A DNA stretch of 64,000 bases from contig CAZEBB010000002.1 in assembly GCA_964510345.1 (NCBI GenBank), positions 1 to 64,000 of the forward strand, written 5' to 3'. The notes under the pieces were generated by a model. The model was not told the DNA's origin and did no database searches. It saw only the letters and a program-made list of their open reading frames with translations. The DNA comes from JAAYQA01 sp964510345 (lineage in GTDB: Bacteria; Bacillota; Clostridia; Tissierellales; Peptoniphilaceae). Position numbers and translations under genes: made by a program. Below are positions 41,628-49,782 of the stretch, one piece after another (position 1 is the stretch's first letter; the number at the start of each line of letters is the position of its first letter).

Positions 41628-41659
41628 AAAAAATCCGCCCCAAGGTCATTAGGGCGGAT
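41628..41659 (-). terminator. Terminator of the YflT-like gene
   Basis: Minus strand: ATCCGCCC (41652-41659) pairs with GGGCGGAT (41633-41640), then TTTTTT. Confidence 0.85.
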
Positions 41660-41670
41660 GTAGGATTCAT

Positions 41671-42357
41671 TTATACTTTCGGGTCCTGCAAATCCTCGTC
41701 AGTTACATAGTTCGGCTCTTCGATGCGCAGATCGATGGGTACTTTCTTTTCCGAGTGTTCATCCGGATTGTTGCCCGGGTAGGTTCCTCTTCGGAGGGTT
41801 CCTCCCTCAAAGCGCGGCGGATGGTAGTGCCCACCTAAGGGGTTGCCACGGTCATCCGGTACCGGCGCGCCGTCTCTCGAATTGATTTCCGCTTCGTCGA
41901 TACGGTCGCCTTCGGTTACATAGTTGTGCTCATGAATGAGAAGGGGATCGTCCGGCGGAATCGGTTGTTCCGATGGCGGCAAATCCGTCACATGCGCACT
42001 GCGGAACTGGTTTCGAGCAATTTCAATATCTTCTTCATAGACGAGGAGGATTTGATTATTTTTTACCGCCGAATGGTACATCGCCTGATCCTCGTCGTCG
42101 ACATCAAAGTGATCGAAGAGCTGCTCCAGTGTATCTCTGCCGCTGACCCAGTTCACAAAGCGCTCAAATACATTTTCTTTCTCCGGTTTTCTCTCTGCAA
42201 CTTCGATCGTTTCCACATCGGTGAGTTCTTCCACCGCGGGTACATCCAGGTACTCGTCGTGAATTACGGAAATCTGGTCTTCTGTAAAGCCTTGGGCCTG
42301 CAATTGCTCGATGCGCGCAATGGCCTCCTGCTCGGTATTTAGAATTTCGATTCTCAT
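41671..42357 (-). CDS. General stress protein 17M-like (YflT domain) protein
   Basis: 228 aa. The N-terminal domain (residues 1-105) resembles the YflT/GsiB-neighbour general stress 17M fold: IEILNTEQEAIARIEQLQAQGF, then VNWVSGRDTLEQLFDHFDVDD. The C-terminal 120 residues are acidic and Pro-rich, low in hydrophobics, and probably disordered, with HNYVTEGDRID and PNYVTDEDLQD as two related short motifs. The start is the ATG at 42357, after AAAGGAG. Role is unknown beyond a likely stress link. Confidence 0.75.
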   Translation of the reverse strand: MRIEILNTEQEAIARIEQLQAQGFTEDQISVIHDEYLDVPAVEELTDVETIEVAERKPEKENVFERFVNWVSGRDTLEQLFDHFDVDDEDQAMYHSAVKNNQILLVYEEDIEIARNQFRSAHVTDLPPSEQPIPPDDPLLIHEHNYVTEGDRIDEAEINSRDGAPVPDDRGNPLGGHYHPPRFEGGTLRRGTYPGNNPDEHSEKKVPIDLRIEEPNYVTDEDLQDPKV

Positions 42358-42469
42358 TTTTTTCTCCTTTCGGATCACTTGGGTTCGAACTTTCATTTGG
42401 TTACGACATATGTACCCGCTTCTTGAATCGCATTAACACGTTATAAATCGTTTTAAGAACTCTCTCATA

Positions 42470-42505
42470 AAAAATCACCTTGGAGCATGTTATCGTTCCA
42501 AGGCG
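42470..42505 (-). terminator. Terminator of pepF
   Basis: Minus strand: CGCCTTGGA (42497-42505) pairs with TCCAAGGTG (42476-42484) (one mismatch), then ATTTTTT. Confidence 0.8.
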
Positions 42506-42512
42506 TTTTCCA

Positions 42513-44294
42513 TTAATCTGCGATCGCATCGACCAGTTCGCTGATCGTTTGGATCGTCGCTTGTAAAGGCTGATCCGTCGAAAGGTCGACACCGGCTAAT
42601 GCGGCAAGCCCTAATACATCTTTCGTACTGCCCGCCTTCAGGAAGTTGAGCCAATCGCTCACTGCGGCATCCCCTTCGCCTTTGATCCTTCGGTACGCGG
42701 CGGTTCCCAGGGTCAGGCCGGCGCTGTACGTGTACGGATACAAGCCCATATAGTAGTGGGGCTGCCGCATCCACGTCATCTCCGCTCCGGGAACCAGTGT
42801 CACTGCGTCTCCCCAGAACTCTTCCAGCGTCTCTTTGAAGAGTCGGTCAAAGGCATCTGCCGAGAGGCTTTCTCCTCGATCGACCGCATCGTACGCTTTT
42901 TTCTGGAACAGCGCTTCAATGCCGTGCGTGACGAAATTGTGGTAGTAGGTGCGAGAGATCATCGTGCTGCGAATCCATCGCTTCATCCTTTCGTCATCGG
43001 TCAATGCCAACATGTGCTCGGCCACGAACAACTCGTTCATCGTAGAAGGCGCCTCCACCAGATACATGGAAGGTCTCGTGTGCAGGATATTTTGCCTTCG
43101 TTGTGCCAACGTAAAGTGACCGGCATGACCCAGTTCGTGTGCCAACACAAAGGTCTCGCGCTGCGTGGCTGTCCAAGAGATCAGCACATACGGATGCGCT
43201 CCATAAGGTGACGAGCAAAAGGCACCGGTCGACTTCCCCTCGTTCTCCGCAAAGTCGATCCAGCGATCGCTGAACGCCGATTCTAAAATCTCCGCATACT
43301 CCGGCCCCAAAGGAGCCAAGGCCTCTAACAAAGTCTTCTTCGCGTCCTCGATCGATACCGGCGGTTCAAACGCAGGATCCAACGGCACCAAAAGGTCCGC
43401 ATAGGTCATTTGGTCGAGCTCGTACGTTTTTTGAATGACACCTGCAAAGCGCCGCATGACCGGTGCCAGGTCCTCGCGGATCGCCTGTAGCTGGCGCTCG
43501 TACAGCTCGCGGCTTACATTTTGCTCAAACAAGAGCGCATCGATCACGGAGTCAAATCCGCGCATCGTCGCTAGGATCTTGTCCTTTTGCATTTGCGTAT
43601 GCAATGTGCCGGCGATCGTATGGCGATACTTCGCCATTCCTTCAGAAAACTTGGCGAAACCTTCCCGACGCAGCGCCGTATCCGGTTCATTCTCATAATG
43701 GCCTTCGTACAATCCGAAGCTCAAGGGGTGCGTGACCCCTTCGACCGTGAAATCCGGAAACCGCATATCGGCCAATTTTGCACGGTTATAGAGCGCATAC
43801 GGCGCTTCCAGTACCGGCGTAAGAGACGAAAGCGCGTCTTCCACCGCTGGTTCCAAGGCATGTTGTTTCACGCGCAGAACTTCGTCGATAAACGCCCCAT
43901 TATCCCCGAGTGCCTTCACCTCTTCCAACATGGCACTCTCCATCTCGCGAAGCTCTTGGCTGAGAAACTGCAATGTCGTTTCGATCGGTGCGAGCTGCAT
44001 GCCAATCTCCTGCGCGATCGATTGCGACGCCGTGTCTGTCGAATCCGTGGCGGCTCTCAGATATCCGTACGACCCGACGCGAACCACCCGACCCTGCAGC
44101 TCCTTATAAGCTTCGATCGCATCCGCTGCTGTCTTTGCGTCCGCAATCTTTCCCCGATACGATTTCGAAAACGCCTCCGCATCCTTTCGTAACCGATCGA
44201 GTTCCGCCCTCGCATCTTCATCCCCATGAAACAGCGCGCTCAAGTCCCACGTCAATAACGGATCCACTTCGCTTCTGTGCAAATTCTTTTTCAT
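42513..44294 (-). CDS. pepF: Oligoendopeptidase F (M3 family)
   Basis: 593 aa. A zinc peptidase with the HExxH motif in LAHELGHAGHF and the third ligand Glu in the later LVEAPSTMNELFVAE block. It cleaves oligopeptides in the cytoplasm and fits peptide fermentation. The start is the ATG at 44294 (GGGGG just upstream); the frame reads back to 44384 with no site. Length is normal for the family. Confidence 0.94.
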   Translation of the reverse strand: MKKNLHRSEVDPLLTWDLSALFHGDEDARAELDRLRKDAEAFSKSYRGKIADAKTAADAIEAYKELQGRVVRVGSYGYLRAATDSTDTASQSIAQEIGMQLAPIETTLQFLSQELREMESAMLEEVKALGDNGAFIDEVLRVKQHALEPAVEDALSSLTPVLEAPYALYNRAKLADMRFPDFTVEGVTHPLSFGLYEGHYENEPDTALRREGFAKFSEGMAKYRHTIAGTLHTQMQKDKILATMRGFDSVIDALLFEQNVSRELYERQLQAIREDLAPVMRRFAGVIQKTYELDQMTYADLLVPLDPAFEPPVSIEDAKKTLLEALAPLGPEYAEILESAFSDRWIDFAENEGKSTGAFCSSPYGAHPYVLISWTATQRETFVLAHELGHAGHFTLAQRRQNILHTRPSMYLVEAPSTMNELFVAEHMLALTDDERMKRWIRSTMISRTYYHNFVTHGIEALFQKKAYDAVDRGESLSADAFDRLFKETLEEFWGDAVTLVPGAEMTWMRQPHYYMGLYPYTYSAGLTLGTAAYRRIKGEGDAAVSDWLNFLKAGSTKDVLGLAALAGVDLSTDQPLQATIQTISELVDAIAD

Positions 44295-44339
44295 TTTTCC
44301 CCCTATTAGCGTTGATACTTCTTTCATACCCAAGAAATG

Positions 44340-44610
44340 AAAAAGAGCCTGCATTTGCAGACTCCAAACGGCAGTCAAAGTCAAATCAACTGCAATGAAT
44401 TAGCACCAATACGACATCGTCGGGGGAGTCCGCCGTGCTTCAACTTCAACTTCGTCCACTCGACTAGAACAAAGATGTCGGTGTGGACTCGTCTCAGAGG
44501 CGCACTTACGGACATCCCCGTGACTTCGTCGTTAACTCTTTCATGCACAATTGTTTCTCGCTATATCAATACAAGAACAAAGGTTTTGTCGTCGCTTTAA
44601 GCACCTGAAC
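44340..44610 (-). repeat. Family 2 structured intergenic element, copy 2 (possible small RNA)
   Basis: The core is 44423-44519: outer stem GGGGAGTCCG (44423-44432) with CGGACATCCCC (44509-44519), and inner stem GTCCAC (44454-44459) with GTGGAC (44483-44488). Both stems differ in sequence from copies 1 and 3 but stay paired. On the minus strand the element starts near GACAAAACCTTTGTT and ends with the terminator GAGTCTGCA/TGCAGGCTC plus TTTTT at about 44342-44366. It fills the gap upstream of pepF. No open frame is supported. Confidence 0.78.
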
Positions 44611-44628
44611 ATACAGACTAGCTAACTG

Positions 44629-44691
44629 TTGACAGAACCAATGTTGTGTGATATATTTGCCTCATAAGATACAAATACATCACATATGTGA
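44629..44691 (+). promoter_or_regulatory. Promoter and palindrome of the membrane protein/XRE pair
   Basis: TTGACA (44629-44634), 17 bp, TATATT (44652-44657). A 12-bp palindrome TCACATATGTGA (44680-44691) lies between the promoter and the ribosome site. It is a plausible operator for the XRE protein encoded downstream. Confidence 0.62.
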
Positions 44692-44708
44692 ATATGGAGG
44701 GATTCAAA

Positions 44709-45122
44709 ATGACAAAGGACAAAACACTCACTCTTACAAAACAATATTTATTGTATGCTCTACTCTATTTACTTTTCTTTATTTCTAACCTGATTCCATT
44801 ATGGGTCCAACCAACCGGATGGTTACAACACGTAAATAGTATCTCCCTCTTTGCATTCATCGTACTGATCATTTATTTCTCTGTCTTCAAGAATTCCGAA
44901 GGGGAGGATGAACTATCACGTACGAATCTCTTGAAGGCTAATTCGTTCAGCTTCAACGCAAGTCTGATTTCTTTACTGGTCCTATTATTTTTACTTAAGT
45001 TCCTTAGTAATCACGGGTTCAGTCTTCCGGAAATGCCCTATCTACTGATCCCTTATTTTTGGTTTATACTTTTTGTCAGAAATATTATGTTTCTATACTA
45101 TGAAAAACGGGAGAACGCCTAA
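44709..45122 (+). CDS. Small four-helix membrane protein of unknown function
   Basis: 137 aa. Hydrophobic segments lie near residues 15-32, 45-62, 85-102 and 112-130, with a charged loop (FKNSEGEDELSRTNLLKANS) between the second and third. The start is the ATG at 44709, after GGAGGG. It overlaps the XRE gene by one base. Similar two-gene units of a small membrane protein and a 68-residue XRE regulator are common in Firmicutes, with no clear role. Confidence 0.75.
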   Translation: MTKDKTLTLTKQYLLYALLYLLFFISNLIPLWVQPTGWLQHVNSISLFAFIVLIIYFSVFKNSEGEDELSRTNLLKANSFSFNASLISLLVLLFLLKFLSNHGFSLPEMPYLLIPYFWFILFVRNIMFLYYEKRENA

Positions 45123-45328
45123 TGCTGGTAACGCGAATTCGCGAATTGCGAGCGATTCATAATATCGAACAATCAGAATTAGCTCGAAGGGTCGATGTAA
45201 GGCGCGAGACAATAGGGCGGCTCGAAAAAGGACAGTATAATCCTTCCCTAAAATTGGCGATGGATATTGCAAAGGTATTTAACACGACCGTTGAAGACAT
45301 TTTTACATTCATTGATGAGTCAGACTAA
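45122..45328 (+). CDS. Small XRE-family regulator
   Basis: 68 aa, essentially one Cro/C1-type helix-turn-helix: TRIRELRAIHNIEQSELARRVDVRRETIGRLEKGQYNP region, then MDIAKVFNTTVEDIF. It matches the short YozG/XRE class paired with membrane proteins. Its ATG overlaps the stop of the gene before it (TAATG). It probably controls its own operon through the palindrome at 44680-44691. Confidence 0.88.
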   Translation: MLVTRIRELRAIHNIEQSELARRVDVRRETIGRLEKGQYNPSLKLAMDIAKVFNTTVEDIFTFIDESD

Positions 45329-45346
45329 CAAGTTGCTTGTTCATTA

Positions 45347-45395
45347 AATGGAGGGATCTCTAAGGCGTACTGCTTTCCTTAGAGATCCCTCCATT
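45347..45395. repeat. Perfect 19-bp inverted repeat between convergent genes
   Basis: The arms 45347-45365 and 45377-45395 are exactly complementary (AATGGAGGGATCTCTAAGG) with an 11-nt loop. No T-run follows on either strand. It may end or protect transcripts of the XRE gene and gdhA. Confidence 0.8.
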
Positions 45396-45424
45396 CGCTT
45401 TCGCTAATCAAGGATGGCCTTCGC

Positions 45425-46762
45425 TTACAATATCCCCTGTGCGAGCATCGCATCGGCCACTTTGATAAACCCGGCGATATTCGCGCCGTCGATCAGATTG
45501 CCCTCGCAGCCGTATTCGATCGCTGCATTTTTCGCATTGTGGTAGATGTCGATCATGATGCGGCGCAGCTTGCGGTCGACTTCGTTGAAGCTCCAGGAAA
45601 AGCGCATGCTGTTTTGCGCCATCTCGAGTCCTGACGTGGCCACACCGCCGGCATTACAGGCTTTGGCGGGCGCAAAGAGTACGCCGTTTTCCATAAACAT
45701 TTCGGTCGCTTCGGGTGTACAGGGCATATTGGATCCCTCGGCGACGACTTTGACGCCGTTTGCAATCAGGTACTCGGCTTCTCTGCGCCCCACTTCGTTT
45801 TGCACCGCACAGGGCAACGCGATATCGCACGGCGTTTTCCATATGTCGATACAATTGTCGAAATAGGTGGCATGCGGGTCGTAGGTCAGATACTCATGGA
45901 TACGCTTGCGCTCCACTTCTTTGACGCGGCGCATGTCTTCAAATTTGATGCCCCTTGGCGAATGCACATACCCCTGTGAGTCGGACATGGCGACGACGAT
46001 CGCGCCGAGCTGTTGCGCCTTTTCACAGGCATAGAGGGCGACATTGCCTGAACCCGAGATGATGATCTTCTTACCTGCCAGCTCCATGCGATGGTCGGCC
46101 AGCATTTCATTTAAAAAGTAGATCGCACCGTATCCGGTCGCCGGTGTGCGCACCTGGCTTCCTCCGGACGTGATACCCTTCCCGGTCATCGCACTCGCCG
46201 GGTACCCGCGCTTGATCTTCTTGTACTGCCCGAACATGTAACCGATCTCTCGCGTCCCGACGCCGATATCGCCTGCAGGCACATCGTAGTCTGAACCGAT
46301 CATATAGGCGAGCTCGTTCATAAAGCTCTGGCAAAAGTGCATGATCTCGCGGTCGGTCTTTCCCTTCGGGTCAAAGTTGGACCCGCCTTTCGCGCCGCCC
46401 ATCGGAAGAGTCGTCAAAGAGTTCTTAAATATCTGCTCAAACGCCAAGAATTTCATGATGCTCATATTGACGGACGGATGAAAACGCAAGCCGCCCTTGT
46501 ACGGGCCGATCGCGCTGTTAAACTGGACGCGGTACCCGCGATGAATATGGACTTTTCCTTCGTCATCTTCCCACGGCACGCGAAACACCACCGCGCGGTC
46601 CGGCTCTACCAACCGCTCCAAGATCCCCGCGCGCTCGTATTCCGAACGCTTCGCGATCACCGGTTCTAGCGAGCCCAATATCTCTCGGAGTGCCTGATGA
46701 AACTCCTCTTCGCCGGGGTTGTTTTCGATCGTCTTTGCGATCACTTCTTGTACATAGCTCAT
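45425..46762 (-). CDS. gdhA: Glutamate dehydrogenase, NADP-specific type
   Basis: 445 aa, of the hexameric class of about 450 residues. The catalytic region is LPMGGAKGGSNFDPKGK, with the conserved Lys, and the dinucleotide fold has the GSGNVALYA motif. It interconverts glutamate and 2-oxoglutarate plus ammonia. The length and core resemble NADP-dependent enzymes; cofactor preference is inferred. In an amino-acid fermenter it may also work in the catabolic direction. Monocistronic. Confidence 0.94.
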   Translation of the reverse strand: MSYVQEVIAKTIENNPGEEEFHQALREILGSLEPVIAKRSEYERAGILERLVEPDRAVVFRVPWEDDEGKVHIHRGYRVQFNSAIGPYKGGLRFHPSVNMSIMKFLAFEQIFKNSLTTLPMGGAKGGSNFDPKGKTDREIMHFCQSFMNELAYMIGSDYDVPAGDIGVGTREIGYMFGQYKKIKRGYPASAMTGKGITSGGSQVRTPATGYGAIYFLNEMLADHRMELAGKKIIISGSGNVALYACEKAQQLGAIVVAMSDSQGYVHSPRGIKFEDMRRVKEVERKRIHEYLTYDPHATYFDNCIDIWKTPCDIALPCAVQNEVGRREAEYLIANGVKVVAEGSNMPCTPEATEMFMENGVLFAPAKACNAGGVATSGLEMAQNSMRFSWSFNEVDRKLRRIMIDIYHNAKNAAIEYGCEGNLIDGANIAGFIKVADAMLAQGIL

Positions 46763-46884
46763 GGTGGTTCTCCTTTTCTATGACATAAACAGCGTTGTGC
46801 TTATTTAATGTAATGTGATAAAGGAATTATACCACCCTCAAACTTCTTTGCCAACATCCCGTACTCTGTATATCGTTTTCACAT

Positions 46885-46927
46885 AAAATAATAATCCTTC
46901 CGCCATTGCGAAAGGATTATTATTTTT
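46885..46927 (-). terminator. Terminator of the udk operon
   Basis: AAAATAATAATCCTT (46885-46899) pairs with AAGGATTATTATTTT (46912-46926). It lies just after udk on the minus strand. Confidence 0.8.
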
Positions 46928-46933
46928 ATCCAA

Positions 46934-47554
46934 TTACTCATTTAATGCTTTTTGCAGTCGCGCCACCAAGAGTTCAATTCCGATGGTATTCTCTCCTCCA
47001 TCCGGGAAGATGATGTCCGCATAGCGCTTGGAGGGCTCCACGAACTGCAGGTGGGCCGGTCGCACCGTCTCAAGGTACTGGTCGATGACGGAATCCAAGC
47101 TTCTGCCCCGCTCTTTCATATCTCGCTTGATGCGGCGCAAGATGCGCACGTCCGAGTCGGTCTCAACGAAGACCCGAAGATCCATTATCTCACGAAGCGC
47201 CGGCTCAAAGAAGAGCAAGATGCCTTCGAGAATCAGGATGGGCTTAGGAGTTACATGCTCCGTTTCCCGCTTCCTCGTGTGCGCCGTGAAGTCGTACATC
47301 GGTTTTTCGATCGAGTTTCCGTTTTGTAGCAGGCGTATCTGCTCTACCAGGAGCTTCGTGTCAAAGGCATCCGGGTGGTCGTAGTTCGTCTTTTGGCGCA
47401 AGATCGGGTCGACGTCGGTCTGGTCCTTATAGTAGCTGTCCTGTTCGATGACGAGGATGTGTTCGCTGCCGAACTCCTCGACGATGCGATTGGTAACCGT
47501 GCTCTTTCCGGAGCCCGAGCCCCCGCAGATGCCGATGGTGAACATGCGACTCAT
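46934..47554 (-). CDS. udk: Uridine kinase
   Basis: 206 aa. The P-loop GGSGSGKST is near residues 11-19, and the uridine-site blocks are NYDHPDAFD and YDFTAHTRK. It phosphorylates uridine and cytidine with ATP or GTP. The ATG overlaps the U32 peptidase stop, the same order (methyltransferase, U32, udk) seen in many Firmicutes. Confidence 0.94.
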   Translation of the reverse strand: MSRMFTIGICGGSGSGKSTVTNRIVEEFGSEHILVIEQDSYYKDQTDVDPILRQKTNYDHPDAFDTKLLVEQIRLLQNGNSIEKPMYDFTAHTRKRETEHVTPKPILILEGILLFFEPALREIMDLRVFVETDSDVRILRRIKRDMKERGRSLDSVIDQYLETVRPAHLQFVEPSKRYADIIFPDGGENTIGIELLVARLQKALNE

Positions 47555-48777
47555 GATACGATCTCCCTTCTGAGGAATGCCCCCTTGCGAACGCCTTCGA
47601 CATACGGGATGCGCACGCGTTGCTCCGCATGGGGCGCCGATTCAATCGCTTCGCCTTCCTCGTTTTCCATCGCCTGCAGCGTAAACTCCAGGATCTCCGG
47701 TGTCGGTTGCAGGACTTCCAGTCGGTCGCCCAGTGAAAACTTGTTTCGCTGCGCGATCCAGATCCCCTCATCCGGGTCCGCTGATTCGACGACGCCGATA
47801 AAGTCGTAGTTTCTTTCATACCCCGCCGACTCGTAGTTCTGGCTGTTTGCATCCGGAGCGCTCAGCAAAAACCCGGTCGTAAACGCGCGGTGGCTACACT
47901 TGGTGAGCTCTTCGTACAGTTCGTTCTGCAGCTCCTGTGTCCACGTGCCATCTAGGATCGCATCGATCGCGAGGCGATAGGCGCGCACGACGGTCGCCAC
48001 ATAAAATGCGCTCTTGACGCGCCCTTCGATCTTAAAGCTGCTGACGCCGGCGTCCATCAAAGACTTCAGATGCGGCAGAAGGCAGAGGTCCTTCGAGTTG
48101 AGGATATACGTTCCCTTCTCGTCTTCACCGATCTCGTAGGCTTCATCCGGTCGTTTGGATTCCACGAGCTTGTAATTCCAGCGGCAGGCGTGTGCGCAGT
48201 CGCCGCGGTTGGCGTCGCGCCCCGTCATATAGCTCGACAATAGGCAGCGCCCTGAATACGAGATGCACATCGCCCCGTGGACAAAGGTCTCGATGTCAAT
48301 CCCCGGGTCAGAGTTCTCGCGCACCGTTTGGATCTCCTCCAACGAGAGTTCTCTTGCGAGGACGATCCGCTTCGCCCCTTGCTTGCCCCAGAAATTGACG
48401 GTACGGGCATTGGTCACAGACGCCTGCGTGCTGATGTGAATCTCCATCTCCGGCGCGGTCTCCCGCACGACTTGAAAGACGCCGGGGTCTGAGATGATCA
48501 AAGCGTCGACACCGAGTTTCTCCAACCGGAGGACATACTCTTCCAGTCCTTCAAATTCGTTCTCATGCGGCATCGCATTGAGCGTCACGTGCACGGCGAC
48601 GCCACGGTCATGTGCGTAGGCGACGCCTTCTTCAAAGTCTTCTTCGGTGAAGTTTTTCGATGCCGTGCGCAAACCGAAGCGTTCGCCGGCCAGGTACACC
48701 GCATCCGCACCAAAGTCGACGGCGGTTTTTAGTTTTTCCAAATCGCCGGCAGGTGCCAGCAATTCCGGTTTCATCAT
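47551..48777 (-). CDS. Peptidase U32 family protein (YrrO/RlhA-like)
   Basis: 408 aa. It starts KPELLAPAGDLEKLKTAVDFGADAVYL and carries the Cys-rich U32 signature MCISYSGRCLLSSYMTGRDANRGDCAHACRW (given as a region near 168-198). A C-terminal domain follows. U32 members are linked to tRNA or rRNA hydroxylation and need iron-sulfur cluster help; a peptidase role is doubtful. The ATG overlaps the methyltransferase stop. Confidence 0.9.
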   Translation of the reverse strand: MMKPELLAPAGDLEKLKTAVDFGADAVYLAGERFGLRTASKNFTEEDFEEGVAYAHDRGVAVHVTLNAMPHENEFEGLEEYVLRLEKLGVDALIISDPGVFQVVRETAPEMEIHISTQASVTNARTVNFWGKQGAKRIVLARELSLEEIQTVRENSDPGIDIETFVHGAMCISYSGRCLLSSYMTGRDANRGDCAHACRWNYKLVESKRPDEAYEIGEDEKGTYILNSKDLCLLPHLKSLMDAGVSSFKIEGRVKSAFYVATVVRAYRLAIDAILDGTWTQELQNELYEELTKCSHRAFTTGFLLSAPDANSQNYESAGYERNYDFIGVVESADPDEGIWIAQRNKFSLGDRLEVLQPTPEILEFTLQAMENEEGEAIESAPHAEQRVRIPYVEGVRKGAFLRREIVS

Positions 48778-49370
48778 GATATTTCCTTTCTCGTAACCGC
48801 CAGACCGTCTCCGATCGGCAGCACGACGGTATGATAGCCTTCCGTACTCGAGAGCTCATCCAGATACGCCCGCATGCGCTTGACGATCGTCACCATCCGG
48901 CGATGATATTTCTCCGGGTCGTGCAGCATGCCCAAATAGTGGACGTCGTCCGAAAAAAGGAGCCCCCCTTTCGGCATTAGCGTTCGGCACACCTCGAAAA
49001 ATTTGCTGTATTGCGCCTTAGCCGCATCCAAAAAGATACAGTCAAACGGTCCGGATAGTGTGGGCAAAACGTCCTGTGCATCCCCCAATAGGAGCGATAT
49101 CCGGTCTTGTAGCCCGGCACGCTGCACCGAATCCACCGCGCGATAATACATCGCCTCGCTTCGTTCGATGCTCGTAATCTCCGCATCCGGGCATACTTCG
49201 GCAAATGAAAGAGCCGAATAGCCGATCGCCGTGCCGATTTCCAGAATCCGCTTCGGCTGTTGTACTTTCAGAAGCAGCGTCATCACAGACAATGCTTCGT
49301 CTTCTACGATCGGGATGTCATACTCGCCCGCAAAGATCTTCAGTTCTTCGATGATCTCTCGAACGATCAT
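48774..49370 (-). CDS. O-methyltransferase (YrrM/TrmR-like)
   Basis: 198 aa, a class I SAM-dependent methyltransferase of the COMT-like family. The SAM motif I is ILEIGTAIGYSAL near residues 40-52, then ITSIERSEA, and the metal site is FIFLDAAKAQY-like (CIFLDAAKAQY). In Bacillus the homologue TrmR methylates 5-hydroxyuridine in tRNA, and the neighbouring U32 protein makes that hydroxyl, so the pair probably modifies tRNA wobble uridine. It overlaps the YlbF gene stop by 4 bp. Confidence 0.9.
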   Translation of the reverse strand: MIVREIIEELKIFAGEYDIPIVEDEALSVMTLLLKVQQPKRILEIGTAIGYSALSFAEVCPDAEITSIERSEAMYYRAVDSVQRAGLQDRISLLLGDAQDVLPTLSGPFDCIFLDAAKAQYSKFFEVCRTLMPKGGLLFSDDVHYLGMLHDPEKYHRRMVTIVKRMRAYLDELSSTEGYHTVVLPIGDGLAVTRKEIS

Positions 49371-49717
49371 TCCTCGATGGATTCCTGTGTGTCTTCCGGA
49401 ATTTCCAGCGCGTCGGTGATGATCTTTTGAATGTCGGAGTAGACGGTCGAAAAGCGCATCTGTGCTTCCAAATACAATTTCACCGTCGAATTTGCCGTGA
49501 GGATCCCCTCTAAATTGCGGAGCTCTTCCAGTTTCTTGGGGTCGGGTTCTTTTCCGTCCATCATCGCGTATTGCAGCATGACGACTTTCTTCTGATAGTC
49601 TTCTACCATCGCCTTATTCTTATCGTCCTTTATGACGATTTGATGCCAGTGTTTGTATTCGCCAAACTCCTGTGAATTTTTGATCGCTTGTGCCAGTGCA
49701 TGTGCTGCGTTGTACAT
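49367..49717 (-). CDS. YlbF/YmcA-family protein
   Basis: 116 aa, all helical: AHALAQAIKNSQEFGEYKHW at the start, then a central DYQKKVVMLQYAMMDGKEPD segment. In Bacillus, YlbF and YmcA form a complex with YaaT that affects RNase Y activity. An RNase J gene lies just upstream here, which fits an RNA-turnover setting. The start is the ATG at 49717, after AAAGGAG. Confidence 0.82.
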   Translation of the reverse strand: MYNAAHALAQAIKNSQEFGEYKHWHQIVIKDDKNKAMVEDYQKKVVMLQYAMMDGKEPDPKKLEELRNLEGILTANSTVKLYLEAQMRFSTVYSDIQKIITDALEIPEDTQESIEE

Positions 49718-49740
49718 TTTGTTCTCCTTTCTCATTCAAA

Positions 49741-49768
49741 GAACAGCCCTTGTCGCCAAGAACTGTTC
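49741..49768 (-). terminator. Possible terminator of the RNase J transcript
   Basis: GAACAG and CTTG pair with CAAG and CTGTTC with a 2-nt internal mismatch between the RNase J stop and ylbF. The T-run is short. Confidence 0.45.
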
Positions 49769-49782
49769 CGTGTGCTTACGTG

